The notes below the pieces were generated by a model that saw only the letters and a program-made list of their open reading frames with translations, was not told the DNA's origin and made no database searches. Shown here in pieces: positions 9,634 through 17,267 of a DNA stretch of 64,000 nucleotides. Positions within the stretch are counted from its first letter, which is position 1; each line of letters begins with the position of its first letter. The DNA comes from Pedobacter cryoconitis (lineage in GTDB: Bacteria; Bacteroidota; Bacteroidia; Sphingobacteriales; Sphingobacteriaceae). The DNA lies in the NCBI RefSeq assembly GCF_014200605.1, contig NZ_JACHCE010000009.1, positions 62,001 through 126,000 on the forward strand, given 5' to 3'. A program made the translations under genes and the position numbers.

Positions 9634-11589
9634 ATGATTTCGTTTAGCCCTTTACAAATCAAAAAGATTCAAGGACAGCTGGAGCAGATTAAAAACGATC
9701 TGATTTCTTCTTGCAGGAGAGATGAAACTGGTGTTTACTGGCAAAGTCCCTATTATGAGTCCGCAGACCAGTTTGTTTTTAAAACAACATTTGACATTTT
9801 TAATGGAAATAGTGGTATTGCGTTATTTTATATAGGTCTTTTTGAATTTTCCGGTAAAAGAGAAGACCTGAAAATGGCAGAAGATGTCATGAATAAAGTC
9901 CTGCAGTCGGAGGATGTAATAAGTCCAAAGTCGTTTGGGTTTTACACTGGTTTAACCGGTGTAGCTTATGTATGTATTAAATTATATGAGCATAATCAGG
10001 AAGAAAAATATCTTCGCACTGCTTCCCGTTTAATGCTGGACAATCAAGAAAATATCTTTAATAATACTGCTAAGGCCGATTTTTTAAGCGGTTATTCTGG
10101 TAGTTTATTGGTGATAACTTTGTTATATCATCATCTCAGAACAAAGAACTTACTGGCTATTATTCGCCAGCTTATTGATAGAATTATTAGCGAAGCAAGG
10201 ATTTCTGAAACTGGGCTGAAGTGGGATTATAATCAATCGAAATCTGCTTTTGATAGTCTGGCTGGATTTTCTCATGGTGCGTCTGGCATTGCCTATGTTT
10301 TAATGCAGGTGGGCAATTATTTTAAAGATGAGGGGTTGATTTATCTTGGAGAACAGGCTTTAGCCTATGAAATGCAGTATTTTCATGCTGAATCAGGAAA
10401 TTGGCTTGATCTGAGGTTAGGGAAGTATAGATTAAGTTTGCCGGATGCCTATAAATGGGACCTGAATATTTTCCTTCCGGAAATGAAAAAAGTAAACTCA
10501 TGGGCTCATGGTGCAGCAGGTATAGGGCTGGCAAGGCTTTTCGCTTATAAAATAACGGGAAATGAGCTTTATTTCCGGCAATGTAAGCTAGTGATGCAAA
10601 GGTGTTTAAAGGATCTCAAGGAGCTGGATAGAACTGATTTTACCCTTTGCAGTGGTTATGCAGGTATACTGCTTTTTGTATCGGAGTTTTCTGGGTTTAT
10701 GGAGAAAGATTATTCTACTTTATTTATGCGGGTTATGGATCAGGCTAAGACTCAGTATGAGCGAAAAAGGAGTTATAATACTTATATATCGGCTAATCAA
10801 TTTGATTATGGATTACTATCAGGTAAGGCGGGAGCAGGGTATATGCTTTTGCAGTTATTGAACAAAGAAATGAATAATGCAGTTTATCCGGTTTTACCCC
10901 GAAATCAAAAAATGACCACTACACTGGTCAGTCCTGATAAATCAGCTATTCAGCACCACCTGTTTTCAACTCATTATGCGCGGACGATTCATTTTTTGAA
11001 TACGTATGCACCTGGTTTTACAGATCAGCTGCAAGCTGAAAATGTCAGGGAATTTGAAGAGCAGGTTTTGGAGAAAATAGGTCAGTTATCAAACGATAAA
11101 GATCATGGAGGCGCTGAAATCTTCTGTTTTGAAAATAAAATGGCTGCCTGGTGGAAAAGGCATAAAGGGTATTTATGTTATCAAAAGAAAAATGAATATA
11201 TTCTGAATAAGGCTAAACAGTTGTCTTTGGCTACTGATGAAGAGTTATGTAATTTGTCTTTTAAGCTACAGGATCATGTGTTTTTTTATAGTCTGGGTTC
11301 GCGACTTAAAGAGCTGATGGTATTGGCGAAAACTCATCAGGCTGTATTGTTTATAGCTGAACCGAATGGGGTAAGTCCTGTTTACATCGGGCAGCTCAGT
11401 GCTTTATTAATTAGCCGTCTCGATCAGCAGTCTGTTACAGGAAAAAGACTGATCAGTTTAATCATAGATAGTTTCTTAGAAAATGAACAGTTGAAATTAG
11501 AGACTACTGTATTGAAGGAAAGAATTATACTGCAAATCAGGTCACTGGTTATGAGTGGAATAATTGGTATGCAGGAAGAAGATGAATAA
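9634..11589 (+). CDS. LanC-like cyclase with altered zinc ligands and a C-terminal extension
   Basis: Residues 1 to about 425 form a LanC barrel with seven internal G-x-x-G repeats: NGNSG, TGLTG, SGYSG, FSHGASG (His214), SWAHGAAG (290-295), LCSGYAG (339-345) and LSGKAG. LanC enzymes add Cys thiols to dehydrated residues using zinc held by Cys in W-C-x-G and Cys-His in C-H-G. Here the first Cys is Ala291, followed by His292, and the C-H pair is Cys339-Ser340, so the standard C/C/H site is not intact; His214 remains. Residues 430-651 have no counterpart in ordinary LanC of about 400 residues. They are mostly helical and end in a stretch that could be a winged helix. This is the last gene of the operon, closed by a hairpin at 11588. 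The family call is firm; the exact chemistry is open. Confidence 0.88.
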   Translation: MISFSPLQIKKIQGQLEQIKNDLISSCRRDETGVYWQSPYYESADQFVFKTTFDIFNGNSGIALFYIGLFEFSGKREDLKMAEDVMNKVLQSEDVISPKSFGFYTGLTGVAYVCIKLYEHNQEEKYLRTASRLMLDNQENIFNNTAKADFLSGYSGSLLVITLLYHHLRTKNLLAIIRQLIDRIISEARISETGLKWDYNQSKSAFDSLAGFSHGASGIAYVLMQVGNYFKDEGLIYLGEQALAYEMQYFHAESGNWLDLRLGKYRLSLPDAYKWDLNIFLPEMKKVNSWAHGAAGIGLARLFAYKITGNELYFRQCKLVMQRCLKDLKELDRTDFTLCSGYAGILLFVSEFSGFMEKDYSTLFMRVMDQAKTQYERKRSYNTYISANQFDYGLLSGKAGAGYMLLQLLNKEMNNAVYPVLPRNQKMTTTLVSPDKSAIQHHLFSTHYARTIHFLNTYAPGFTDQLQAENVREFEEQVLEKIGQLSNDKDHGGAEIFCFENKMAAWWKRHKGYLCYQKKNEYILNKAKQLSLATDEELCNLSFKLQDHVFFYSLGSRLKELMVLAKTHQAVLFIAEPNGVSPVYIGQLSALLISRLDQQSVTGKRLISLIIDSFLENEQLKLETTVLKERIILQIRSLVMSGIIGMQEEDE

Positions 11590-11614
11590 AAGGAGGCCGC
11601 ACCGGCCCCCTTTT
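11588..11614. terminator. Bidirectional terminator between cyclase and precursor genes
   Basis: AAAAGG-A-GGCCG pairs with CGGCC-C-CCTTTT around a 3-nt loop, with one mismatch in the stem. The A-run on one side and T-run on the other let it serve both converging genes. It starts at the cyclase stop codon. Confidence 0.8.
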
Positions 11615-11630
11615 ATTTGTATTGAATTGA

Positions 11631-11822
11631 TTAGCAGATAACTGTAGTACACTTAATTGGAGGTGTATGGTGATCGTCTGTTGGTTCTGTATGTGTAGGT
11701 TCTGATACATTACCTAAACCACCTGATAAACGCATTGCAACTTCACTGTCAATACTTGTTACAAAGCTCTCTAATTGAAGATCTTCAAGATTTAACTTGA
11801 TTTTTTCTGATTGATTTTTCAT
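11631..11822 (-). CDS. Lanthipeptide precursor peptide (LanA), pinensin-like leader
   Basis: The 63-residue peptide has a leader of 35 residues with the block LNLEDLQLESFVTSID, close to the LxLxxLxVxSFVT leader of Bacteroidota class I lanthipeptides such as pinensins (family resemblance from memory). The leader ends in Gly34-Gly35, the expected C39 peptidase site. The 28-residue core holds Ser40, Thr43, Thr45, Thr48, Thr53, Thr59 and Thr60 as dehydration targets. Only two Cys are present, Cys58 and Cys63, both at the C-terminus, so at most two lanthionine-type rings can form. The core centre is rich in His and Asp (H44, D49, D50, H51, H52). The gene points towards the biosynthetic operon, and its own upstream region carries the shared palindrome. 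No second precursor was found nearby. Confidence 0.88.
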   Translation of the reverse strand: MKNQSEKIKLNLEDLQLESFVTSIDSEVAMRLSGGLGNVSEPTHTEPTDDHHTPPIKCTTVIC

Positions 11823-11855
11823 AAGATTATTTTTTTTAACATGAATGAAGCTATC

Positions 11856-11871
11856 ATGTGCTATTGCACAT
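11856..11871 (-). promoter_or_regulatory. Small hairpin in the precursor 5' leader
   Basis: ATGTGC and GCACAT form a perfect 6-bp inverted repeat around a 4-nt loop, 34 nt upstream of the precursor ATG and inside the expected untranslated leader. It could stabilise the message or be an operator; nothing further can be said from sequence. Confidence 0.3.
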
Positions 11872-11932
11872 CATGATCCATAACATTGATATAATAATGC
11901 CTGAGTGATAACGGGTTTTTGGCTTGTCCCCG

Positions 11933-11975
11933 GTTGCAACAATGCTAATATAGTTATTTGCAACATAGTTGCAAA
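11933..11975 (-). promoter_or_regulatory. Operator-like palindromes upstream of the precursor gene
   Basis: TTTGCAAC (11957-11964) and GTTGCAAA (11968-11975) are perfect 8-bp inverted arms with a 3-nt spacer. A self-complementary GTTGCAAC lies at 11933-11940. On the minus strand the 19-nt element overlaps a TA-N3-TTTG box in the same register as the element before the exporter gene. If that box is the promoter, the precursor message has a leader of roughly 125-130 nt. Confidence 0.55.
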
Positions 11976-12114
11976 ATATATTGATATGAAAATTTAAATA
12001 AATGTTAAGGGAGCAGAACAGGATAAGCAGACGCATTTGAATACCCCAATATGTCCGATAAGGATCTTATTACAGCTAAAATCTGAATATTCCTGAAATT
12101 ATTTTTGAATGTGG

Positions 12115-13347
12115 TTAAGCAACAGGTTCCTGCATAGCTGCAGTGCTTACTTTTTTAAGCTCCCATGGCGCATTTTTCTTTTTCAAGACCATTTTTTCCT
12201 GAACCAGTGGTTTTTTACCTTTTTTCTTTTTGAATTTTTTACCGTACCAAACTATAAATCCGGTAATTGGAAGACTTGCAGATATAAGACTTGCCAGAAA
12301 TGCTATAATTTTAGTCGGAAGGCCCATCACTGCACCTACGTGCAAATCATAGTTCATTCTTCTGATCTTATCGGCTACACTTGCATCTTTATATTTTCCT
12401 AACAATGGTGAATTACCTGTAATAGGCTTTAAGGTATATTGATCGAAGGCATATCTGTCTGCTTTATAAATCGCACCTGCTTTTAAGTAAACGATAAAGC
12501 CCAGCGCATCCGAAGCTTTTGAAGGCAGTGTAATAAACATTCCTGAGGCCTGATCGGTAGTAGCAAGTTTGCTGTATATTTTGTCAATATTTTCGGGCTG
12601 AAATTTGTGATTACCTGTCGTATCTGATAATGCTTTCGGCTGTGCCTGTAAAGATTTACCTCCGGAAGTTACCCAGTATAAAGATTTACTATACCATTTA
12701 TAGCTATAGACAAGGCCGGTCAGGGAAATCAGGAGTAAAATCAGGAAAACATAAAACCCTGCAACTTTATGCAGATCGTAGTTGACTCTTTTAAAATTAG
12801 CATCCCATTTAATCTTGAAGCTCTTATCCCGGATAGATTTAATCCATTTCTTAGGCCACCATAAGATAATTCCTGAGATGAGTAAAAATACAAATATAAG
12901 AACTCCTATGCCGATAATCTTAGAACCTGTTTTACCCATCCAGAGCGTGCGGTGCCCATTCAGAATAAACCTGAAGAAATCAGAATTACTTTTTTTGCTT
13001 TTTTTCTCAATATGTAATATTTCGGCTGTGTAGGGATTCAGATAGACAACCAGACTTGTGCCCTTTTTTCTATTTACAGAATTAACAGTTGCAGCTTCGC
13101 TTTTCTGACCATAATTAATTGAAGTAGGCTTTAATTTACCTAATTGTGGCTTTGCACTGTTAATTAACTGAGTGGGTAGCAGGAATGATTTTTCCTGAGG
13201 CTGTACAAACTGCCAGGGTTGGTAAAGACTTCTTATTTCTTTTTCAAAAACATAGATGCAGCCAGTAATACTTACTATAAATACAATCAGACCTGAACCA
13301 ATTCCAAGCCATAAATGTAACCATGCATTGATTTTTTTTAAAGTCAT
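12115..13347 (-). CDS. PepSY-associated membrane protein (PiuB-like, iron-uptake linked)
   Basis: The 410-residue protein has the PepSY-TM plan of four membrane segments. One is near residues 13-35 after the motif KINAWLHLWLG, two lie around 145-165 and 195-215 (the latter just after NYDLHKVAGFY), and one is near 355-375 after MNYDLHVGAVMGLP. A large periplasmic region carries the PepSY parts. The repeated N-Y-D-L-H motifs and other intramembrane His residues suggest heme or metal binding. Relatives are commonly found beside TonB-dependent siderophore receptors and are thought to reduce or release iron in the inner membrane. The C-terminus is Lys-rich. The promoter region carries an inverted-repeat pair resembling Bacteroidota Fur boxes. 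The lanthipeptide precursor lies just downstream on the same strand but has its own upstream signals. Confidence 0.82.
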   Translation of the reverse strand: MTLKKINAWLHLWLGIGSGLIVFIVSITGCIYVFEKEIRSLYQPWQFVQPQEKSFLLPTQLINSAKPQLGKLKPTSINYGQKSEAATVNSVNRKKGTSLVVYLNPYTAEILHIEKKSKKSNSDFFRFILNGHRTLWMGKTGSKIIGIGVLIFVFLLISGIILWWPKKWIKSIRDKSFKIKWDANFKRVNYDLHKVAGFYVFLILLLISLTGLVYSYKWYSKSLYWVTSGGKSLQAQPKALSDTTGNHKFQPENIDKIYSKLATTDQASGMFITLPSKASDALGFIVYLKAGAIYKADRYAFDQYTLKPITGNSPLLGKYKDASVADKIRRMNYDLHVGAVMGLPTKIIAFLASLISASLPITGFIVWYGKKFKKKKGKKPLVQEKMVLKKKNAPWELKKVSTAAMQEPVA

Positions 13348-13957
13348 AACTGAAATCTAAAAACTAATTCGTTTGAGCTGCTGAAAAAAATAATATCTTA
13401 ATTTATTTAGAATGAATTAAGATAAAGCGAGCAAAGTAAATGATATTAATTTAAGATTCCTAGTGATAAGTGTAATCATTCTAAATAAAATCGCCGGATT
13501 AATAAAGACCAGGTATTAGACCTTTGAAATATAATTTGACTTTTTTCAGTTCTGCCTGCTAAATCAGGATATAATAAGAAAATAATGATAGTTTAAGTAA
13601 ACTGTATTTCTTATTTCTTTCCATGTATTTGTAATCGTTAAAAATTAGAGCTTTATATTTATTTAATCCTTCATTCAGAGATCAAGCGCGATTTTTGAGA
13701 AATATATTTATTATATTCATTGGCCAGAGTATTAATAATTAAATGTTATTAATTCTGTTTAGCTTATTCTTTTTATTGTTTTTCTCTATTGTTTATTAAT
13801 AGTTTTAATGAGTAAAGTTAATTGATGAAGGTCATATTTTGATATGATTGTGGACACGTCAGGGTGTCATATTATCAGGGATCTTTGTATAGACCAAATA
13901 AATCAACAATTTTTTTTATAAATGATCCGGTTTTTTTTAGCTGAAAATTAAATATAT
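13348..13957. other. Gene-free divergent control region, 610 nt
   Basis: This AT-rich stretch separates the PepSY-TM gene from the porin operon. Its left part contains the inverted-repeat elements described at 13394-13489. The right 450 nt show no convincing reading frame, RNA gene or repeat; it probably holds the porin operon promoter and a long leader. Confidence 0.6.
13394..13489. promoter_or_regulatory. Inverted-repeat cluster, candidate Fur-type boxes
   Basis: TATCTTAATT (13394-13403) and AATTAAGATA (13415-13424) are perfect 10-bp arms around 11 nt. Overlapping them, TTTATTTAGAATGA (13402-13415) is repeated in inverted form as TCATTCTAAATAAA (13476-13489), 14 of 14 identical. ATTCTAAAT-like half-sites resemble Fur boxes described in Bacteroidota. 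The cluster lies 47-142 nt upstream of the PepSY-TM start, as expected for an iron-controlled promoter. Binding by Fur is inference. Confidence 0.45.
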
Positions 13958-15082
13958 ATGAATAAACTCTTAATGATATTAGTATTCTCGCTGACTGGGA
14001 TTTTCCACGTAACAGCTCAGGAAATTGCCAAAAAAGATTCTACGGCTAAAGGCAAAATTACGATGAAAGGACTGTTCCAGGCCAGATATGTTTTTAGCGG
14101 AAATAAAAATGTTGATTTGAATGGTCTGCAGCATCCTGATGGAAAAGCTGTTTACAATGACTTTGATATCAAGCGGGCAAGATTGCAATTCACTTCAAAA
14201 ATTTCTGACCGTACAGATGTAGTTTTATTGCTAAACCTGGCAGATTTTAAAAGCGACCCTAAAAATAAGGTACTCGAAAATGCTTATATCACTTATAGAC
14301 TGGACAATTATATCAATTTAAAAATGGGGCAGTTCAGACCAGCCTTTGGTCTGGAAGATATGTACCCTGTTGATGTGATCAAATCATTGGATTATTCTAA
14401 TCAGTATGCAGCTTTTGGTAATAACGGATGGCAGAGTTTTCAGATCGGTGCAAGTATTTACGGAGCTACCCATGGAGAAATACCTGTGAAATATGAACTT
14501 TCTGTGGTTAATGGAAATAATAGGAACCAGGTGATGGATAATGATAACGGAAAGCATTTTTCTTCGAGAGTTGAACTGGGTTTACAGAAAAGCCTGAATA
14601 TAAAATTAGGGTTGAATGGTGGGTTTGCAACGGTTTCTGGCGACAATGTATACGCATCTGGTGTAGATTTATCAGGGGTTATTCCATTAGGTAAAAAGTG
14701 GTCCCTGGAATTGGAAACAGAATTTAAACAAGGCAATAATCATACTTATTATTTTGGACTTGACTCTGCAAAACGTGTGGGTGGGGTAGGGAATTATCAG
14801 ATGCGCGGGATGTATTTTCTGCCTAATTTAAGATATGCAATCAATTATCACCGTTTGAGCTCTCTGGAGTTCTCCTGCAGGTATGAAAATTTTGACAGTG
14901 ATTTTAAACATGCTTCTAATCCAAGACAAACCTGGACGCCTATGGTCAGTGCAGAATTCCTGAAAGCCTATAGCGCCCGTATTCAGGTGGGCGTAAATAT
15001 TGACCGTTATAAAAGAAATATTCCTGCAACTACACAATACAATAATGAAATGTTTGTGATACAGGTTCAATCAAGATTATAA
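13958..15082 (+). CDS. Outer-membrane porin of the OprO/OprP (phosphate-selective porin) family
   Basis: The 374-residue product begins with a clear signal peptide ending at VTAQ (about residue 20). A strand-rich barrel follows, with the family features FQARYVFSG, DFDIKRARLQFTSKISDRTDVVLLLNLA, and LENAYITYRLDNYINLKMGQFRPAFGLEDMYP. It ends in a short aromatic-poor terminal strand. Such porins pass small anions across the outer membrane. It is the first of five closely spaced genes running into a DASS transporter and sdhCAB, so dicarboxylate entry is a better guess here than phosphate. The ATG at 13958 is preferred because it starts the signal peptide directly. Confidence 0.8.
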   Translation: MNKLLMILVFSLTGIFHVTAQEIAKKDSTAKGKITMKGLFQARYVFSGNKNVDLNGLQHPDGKAVYNDFDIKRARLQFTSKISDRTDVVLLLNLADFKSDPKNKVLENAYITYRLDNYINLKMGQFRPAFGLEDMYPVDVIKSLDYSNQYAAFGNNGWQSFQIGASIYGATHGEIPVKYELSVVNGNNRNQVMDNDNGKHFSSRVELGLQKSLNIKLGLNGGFATVSGDNVYASGVDLSGVIPLGKKWSLELETEFKQGNNHTYYFGLDSAKRVGGVGNYQMRGMYFLPNLRYAINYHRLSSLEFSCRYENFDSDFKHASNPRQTWTPMVSAEFLKAYSARIQVGVNIDRYKRNIPATTQYNNEMFVIQVQSRL

Positions 15083-15094
15083 GTTATATAAACC

Positions 15095-16564
15095 ATGAAA
15101 ACTACATCTGCTCCAGCGGCGGCAGCGCCTCCAAAAAATGAAATTCAACTTATTCCATTACTGATTACAGTGGTATTTGGGCTTGCTATCTGGTTTATTC
15201 CGGCTCCCGAAGGAGTTAAACCAGAAGCCTGGCATTTACTGGCTATCTTTTTAGCTACTATTATTGGGATTATCCTGAAAGCAGCAAGTATGGGTACGCT
15301 CTGTATGATGGCCATTGCGCTTGTGGCGATGACGGGAGTTCTTGCTCCGGGAAACCCCGGAAAATCAATTACACTTGCTTTAAGAAGTTTTGGTGATAAA
15401 GTCATCTGGCTGATCGGGATCAGTTTTTTTATCGCCCGTGGCTTTATCAAAACGGGCCTGGGAAGCAGAATCGCCTATATTTTTATCAAATTATTTGGTA
15501 AAAGTTCATTGGGCTTAGCTTATAGTCTTGGCGCTGCCGATTTAATGCTGGCTCCTGCTATTCCAAGTAATACAGCCAGGGGTGGGGGGATCATTTATCC
15601 GATTATGAAATCTATGGCGATGAGTCTGGGCTCTATGCCGGATAAACCAGAAACACATCGTAAAGTAGGTGCTTATCTTACTTTAAACAGTTATTATATG
15701 AATCTGATTGCTTCTGCCATATTTCTTACCGGAACAGCGAGTAATCCAATGTGTCAGAAGTTTGCGGCAGATATGGGAATTCATATCAGCTGGATGTCCT
15801 GGTTCTGGGCAGCCATTGTTCCGGGAATGGCTTCGGTAATTATTATCCCTTATTTATTATATAAGATCTTTCCTCCTGAATTGAAGAAAACAACAGAAGC
15901 ACCTGCAATGGCTGTTGCTAAATTGAAAGAGATGGGGAAGATCACTAAAAATGAGTGGCTGATGCTATTGGCATTTGTAATTTTACTAGTGCTTTGGGTA
16001 ACGGGTGACCTGTTTAAAATAGATGCGACAACGACTGCATTTATCGGACTTTCCATTTTATTGCTTACACAAGTATTGACATGGGAAGATGTGAAAGCCG
16101 AAAAAGGGGCCTGGGATACTATTGTCTGGTTCGCAACATTGGTAATGATGGCAGGATCACTGAATGAGTTAGGCTTTATTCCCTGGTTTGGGCACTTAAT
16201 ACAAGGGATACTTTTAGGTATGTCATGGACATTGGCATTTCCAATCATTATTGTGGTTTATTTTCTAAGTCATTATTTATTCGCAAGTGCTACGGCACAC
16301 GTCGCTGCAATGTATGCTGCATTGTTAGCCGTAGGTATTGCAATGGGGGTACCTCCATTGTTGCTTGCATTAATGTTAGGATTTACAGGATCATTATTTG
16401 GTACCATCACGCATTATGCGCATGGTCCTGCACCGGTATATTTCGGAAGCGGATATGTGGATGTTAAACAATGGTGGATTATGGGACTGATTATCGGGGT
16501 TGTCTTACTGGCAATCTGGATGGGACTGGGTGGTTTATGGTGGAAAATTACCGGAGTTTATTAG
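15095..16564 (+). CDS. DASS-family (SLC13/CitT-like) anion:sodium or exchange transporter
   Basis: This 489-residue protein has about 12-13 membrane segments. It carries paired DASS motifs: SNTARGGGIIYPI near residues 153-165 and TASNPMCQKFA near 211-221 in the first half, and the SATAHVAAMYAALLA and HYAHGPAPVYFGSGYV blocks near the end. The last block resembles CitT-type carriers that move citrate, 2-oxoglutarate or C4-dicarboxylates. The gene sits 12 nt after a porin gene and 19 nt before sdhC, which points to succinate, fumarate or malate as substrate. That assignment rests on context; the family call is from the sequence. The N-terminus has a short Ala/Pro-rich cytoplasmic tail. Confidence 0.85.
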   Translation: MKTTSAPAAAAPPKNEIQLIPLLITVVFGLAIWFIPAPEGVKPEAWHLLAIFLATIIGIILKAASMGTLCMMAIALVAMTGVLAPGNPGKSITLALRSFGDKVIWLIGISFFIARGFIKTGLGSRIAYIFIKLFGKSSLGLAYSLGAADLMLAPAIPSNTARGGGIIYPIMKSMAMSLGSMPDKPETHRKVGAYLTLNSYYMNLIASAIFLTGTASNPMCQKFAADMGIHISWMSWFWAAIVPGMASVIIIPYLLYKIFPPELKKTTEAPAMAVAKLKEMGKITKNEWLMLLAFVILLVLWVTGDLFKIDATTTAFIGLSILLLTQVLTWEDVKAEKGAWDTIVWFATLVMMAGSLNELGFIPWFGHLIQGILLGMSWTLAFPIIIVVYFLSHYLFASATAHVAAMYAALLAVGIAMGVPPLLLALMLGFTGSLFGTITHYAHGPAPVYFGSGYVDVKQWWIMGLIIGVVLLAIWMGLGGLWWKITGVY

Positions 16565-16583
16565 CGAATTTAAATATAAAAAT

Positions 16584-17267
16584 ATGACAGCAGCCTTTCT
16601 TCAAAGCACTTTATCCAGAAAAAACCTGATGGCCCTGACCGGACTTTTCCTGTGTTTTTTCCTGGTTATACATTTACTGGGCAATCTCCAGTTATTATTA
16701 CCCGCAGACCGTGCAGGAGAAAGTTTCAATTACTACTCTAATCTTTTGTCTGGTAATATATTTATTAAGGCTATCTCTTATATCCTTTATTTATCTCTGA
16801 TTGCACATGCAGCAGATGCTTTGTATATCACGATCAGGAATAGAAAAACAGCAGCAAAATATGCATATGATAACCGTAAGCAGGCCAGTAAATGGTATTC
16901 CAGAAATATGGGGATACTGGGTACTTTACTCCTGATCTTTCTGGTGATCCATTTTAAAGATTTCTGGTATGTCTATAAATTTGGAGTGCTGCCTTTTGAT
17001 AAAAATGGAAATAAAGATTTATATACAGTAGTAGTGTACGCTTTTAAATCGTGGTGGTATGTGTTTGTTTATGTACTATCCATGTTTGCATTAGGCTTTC
17101 ATCTTTTACATGGTTTTAAAAGTGCAGTCAGGACACTGGGTTTATATCATCCCGGTTATGCCAGGCTTGTACAGGTTTTTGGAACAGTTTACAGTTATGT
17201 GATCACGATAGGTTTTGCTATCATTCCAGTATATGTTCATCTTACTCAATTCGGATTATGGAATTAG
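16584..17267 (+). CDS. sdhC: Succinate dehydrogenase cytochrome b subunit (b558 type, five helices)
   Basis: The 227-residue membrane anchor has five hydrophobic segments and His residues suited to two hemes: VIHLLGN, IAHAADALY, VIHFKDFWY and FHLLHGFKSA. This is the single-anchor type found in Bacteroidota and in Wolinella-type fumarate reductases, passing electrons between menaquinone and the catalytic subunits. The start at 16584 is chosen because it gives the usual short MTAAF... N-terminus. An open frame to 16500 would overlap the upstream transporter gene by 65 nt. The stop overlaps the sdhA start by 10 nt, so translation is coupled. Confidence 0.9.
   Translation: MTAAFLQSTLSRKNLMALTGLFLCFFLVIHLLGNLQLLLPADRAGESFNYYSNLLSGNIFIKAISYILYLSLIAHAADALYITIRNRKTAAKYAYDNRKQASKWYSRNMGILGTLLLIFLVIHFKDFWYVYKFGVLPFDKNGNKDLYTVVVYAFKSWWYVFVYVLSMFALGFHLLHGFKSAVRTLGLYHPGYARLVQVFGTVYSYVITIGFAIIPVYVHLTQFGLWN

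Noticed and set aside
11854..12036. Second lanthipeptide precursor
   Set aside because: The 60-codon frame has no LxLxxL leader block, no Gly-Gly and no suitable core; it covers the promoter palindromes of the real precursor.
15850..16248. Minus-strand open frame of 132 codons inside the DASS transporter gene
   Set aside because: Antisense shadow of a membrane protein; no start signals and no family features.
16500..16583. Upstream start of sdhC
   Set aside because: It would overlap the transporter gene by 65 nt and add residues not found in the cytochrome b family.
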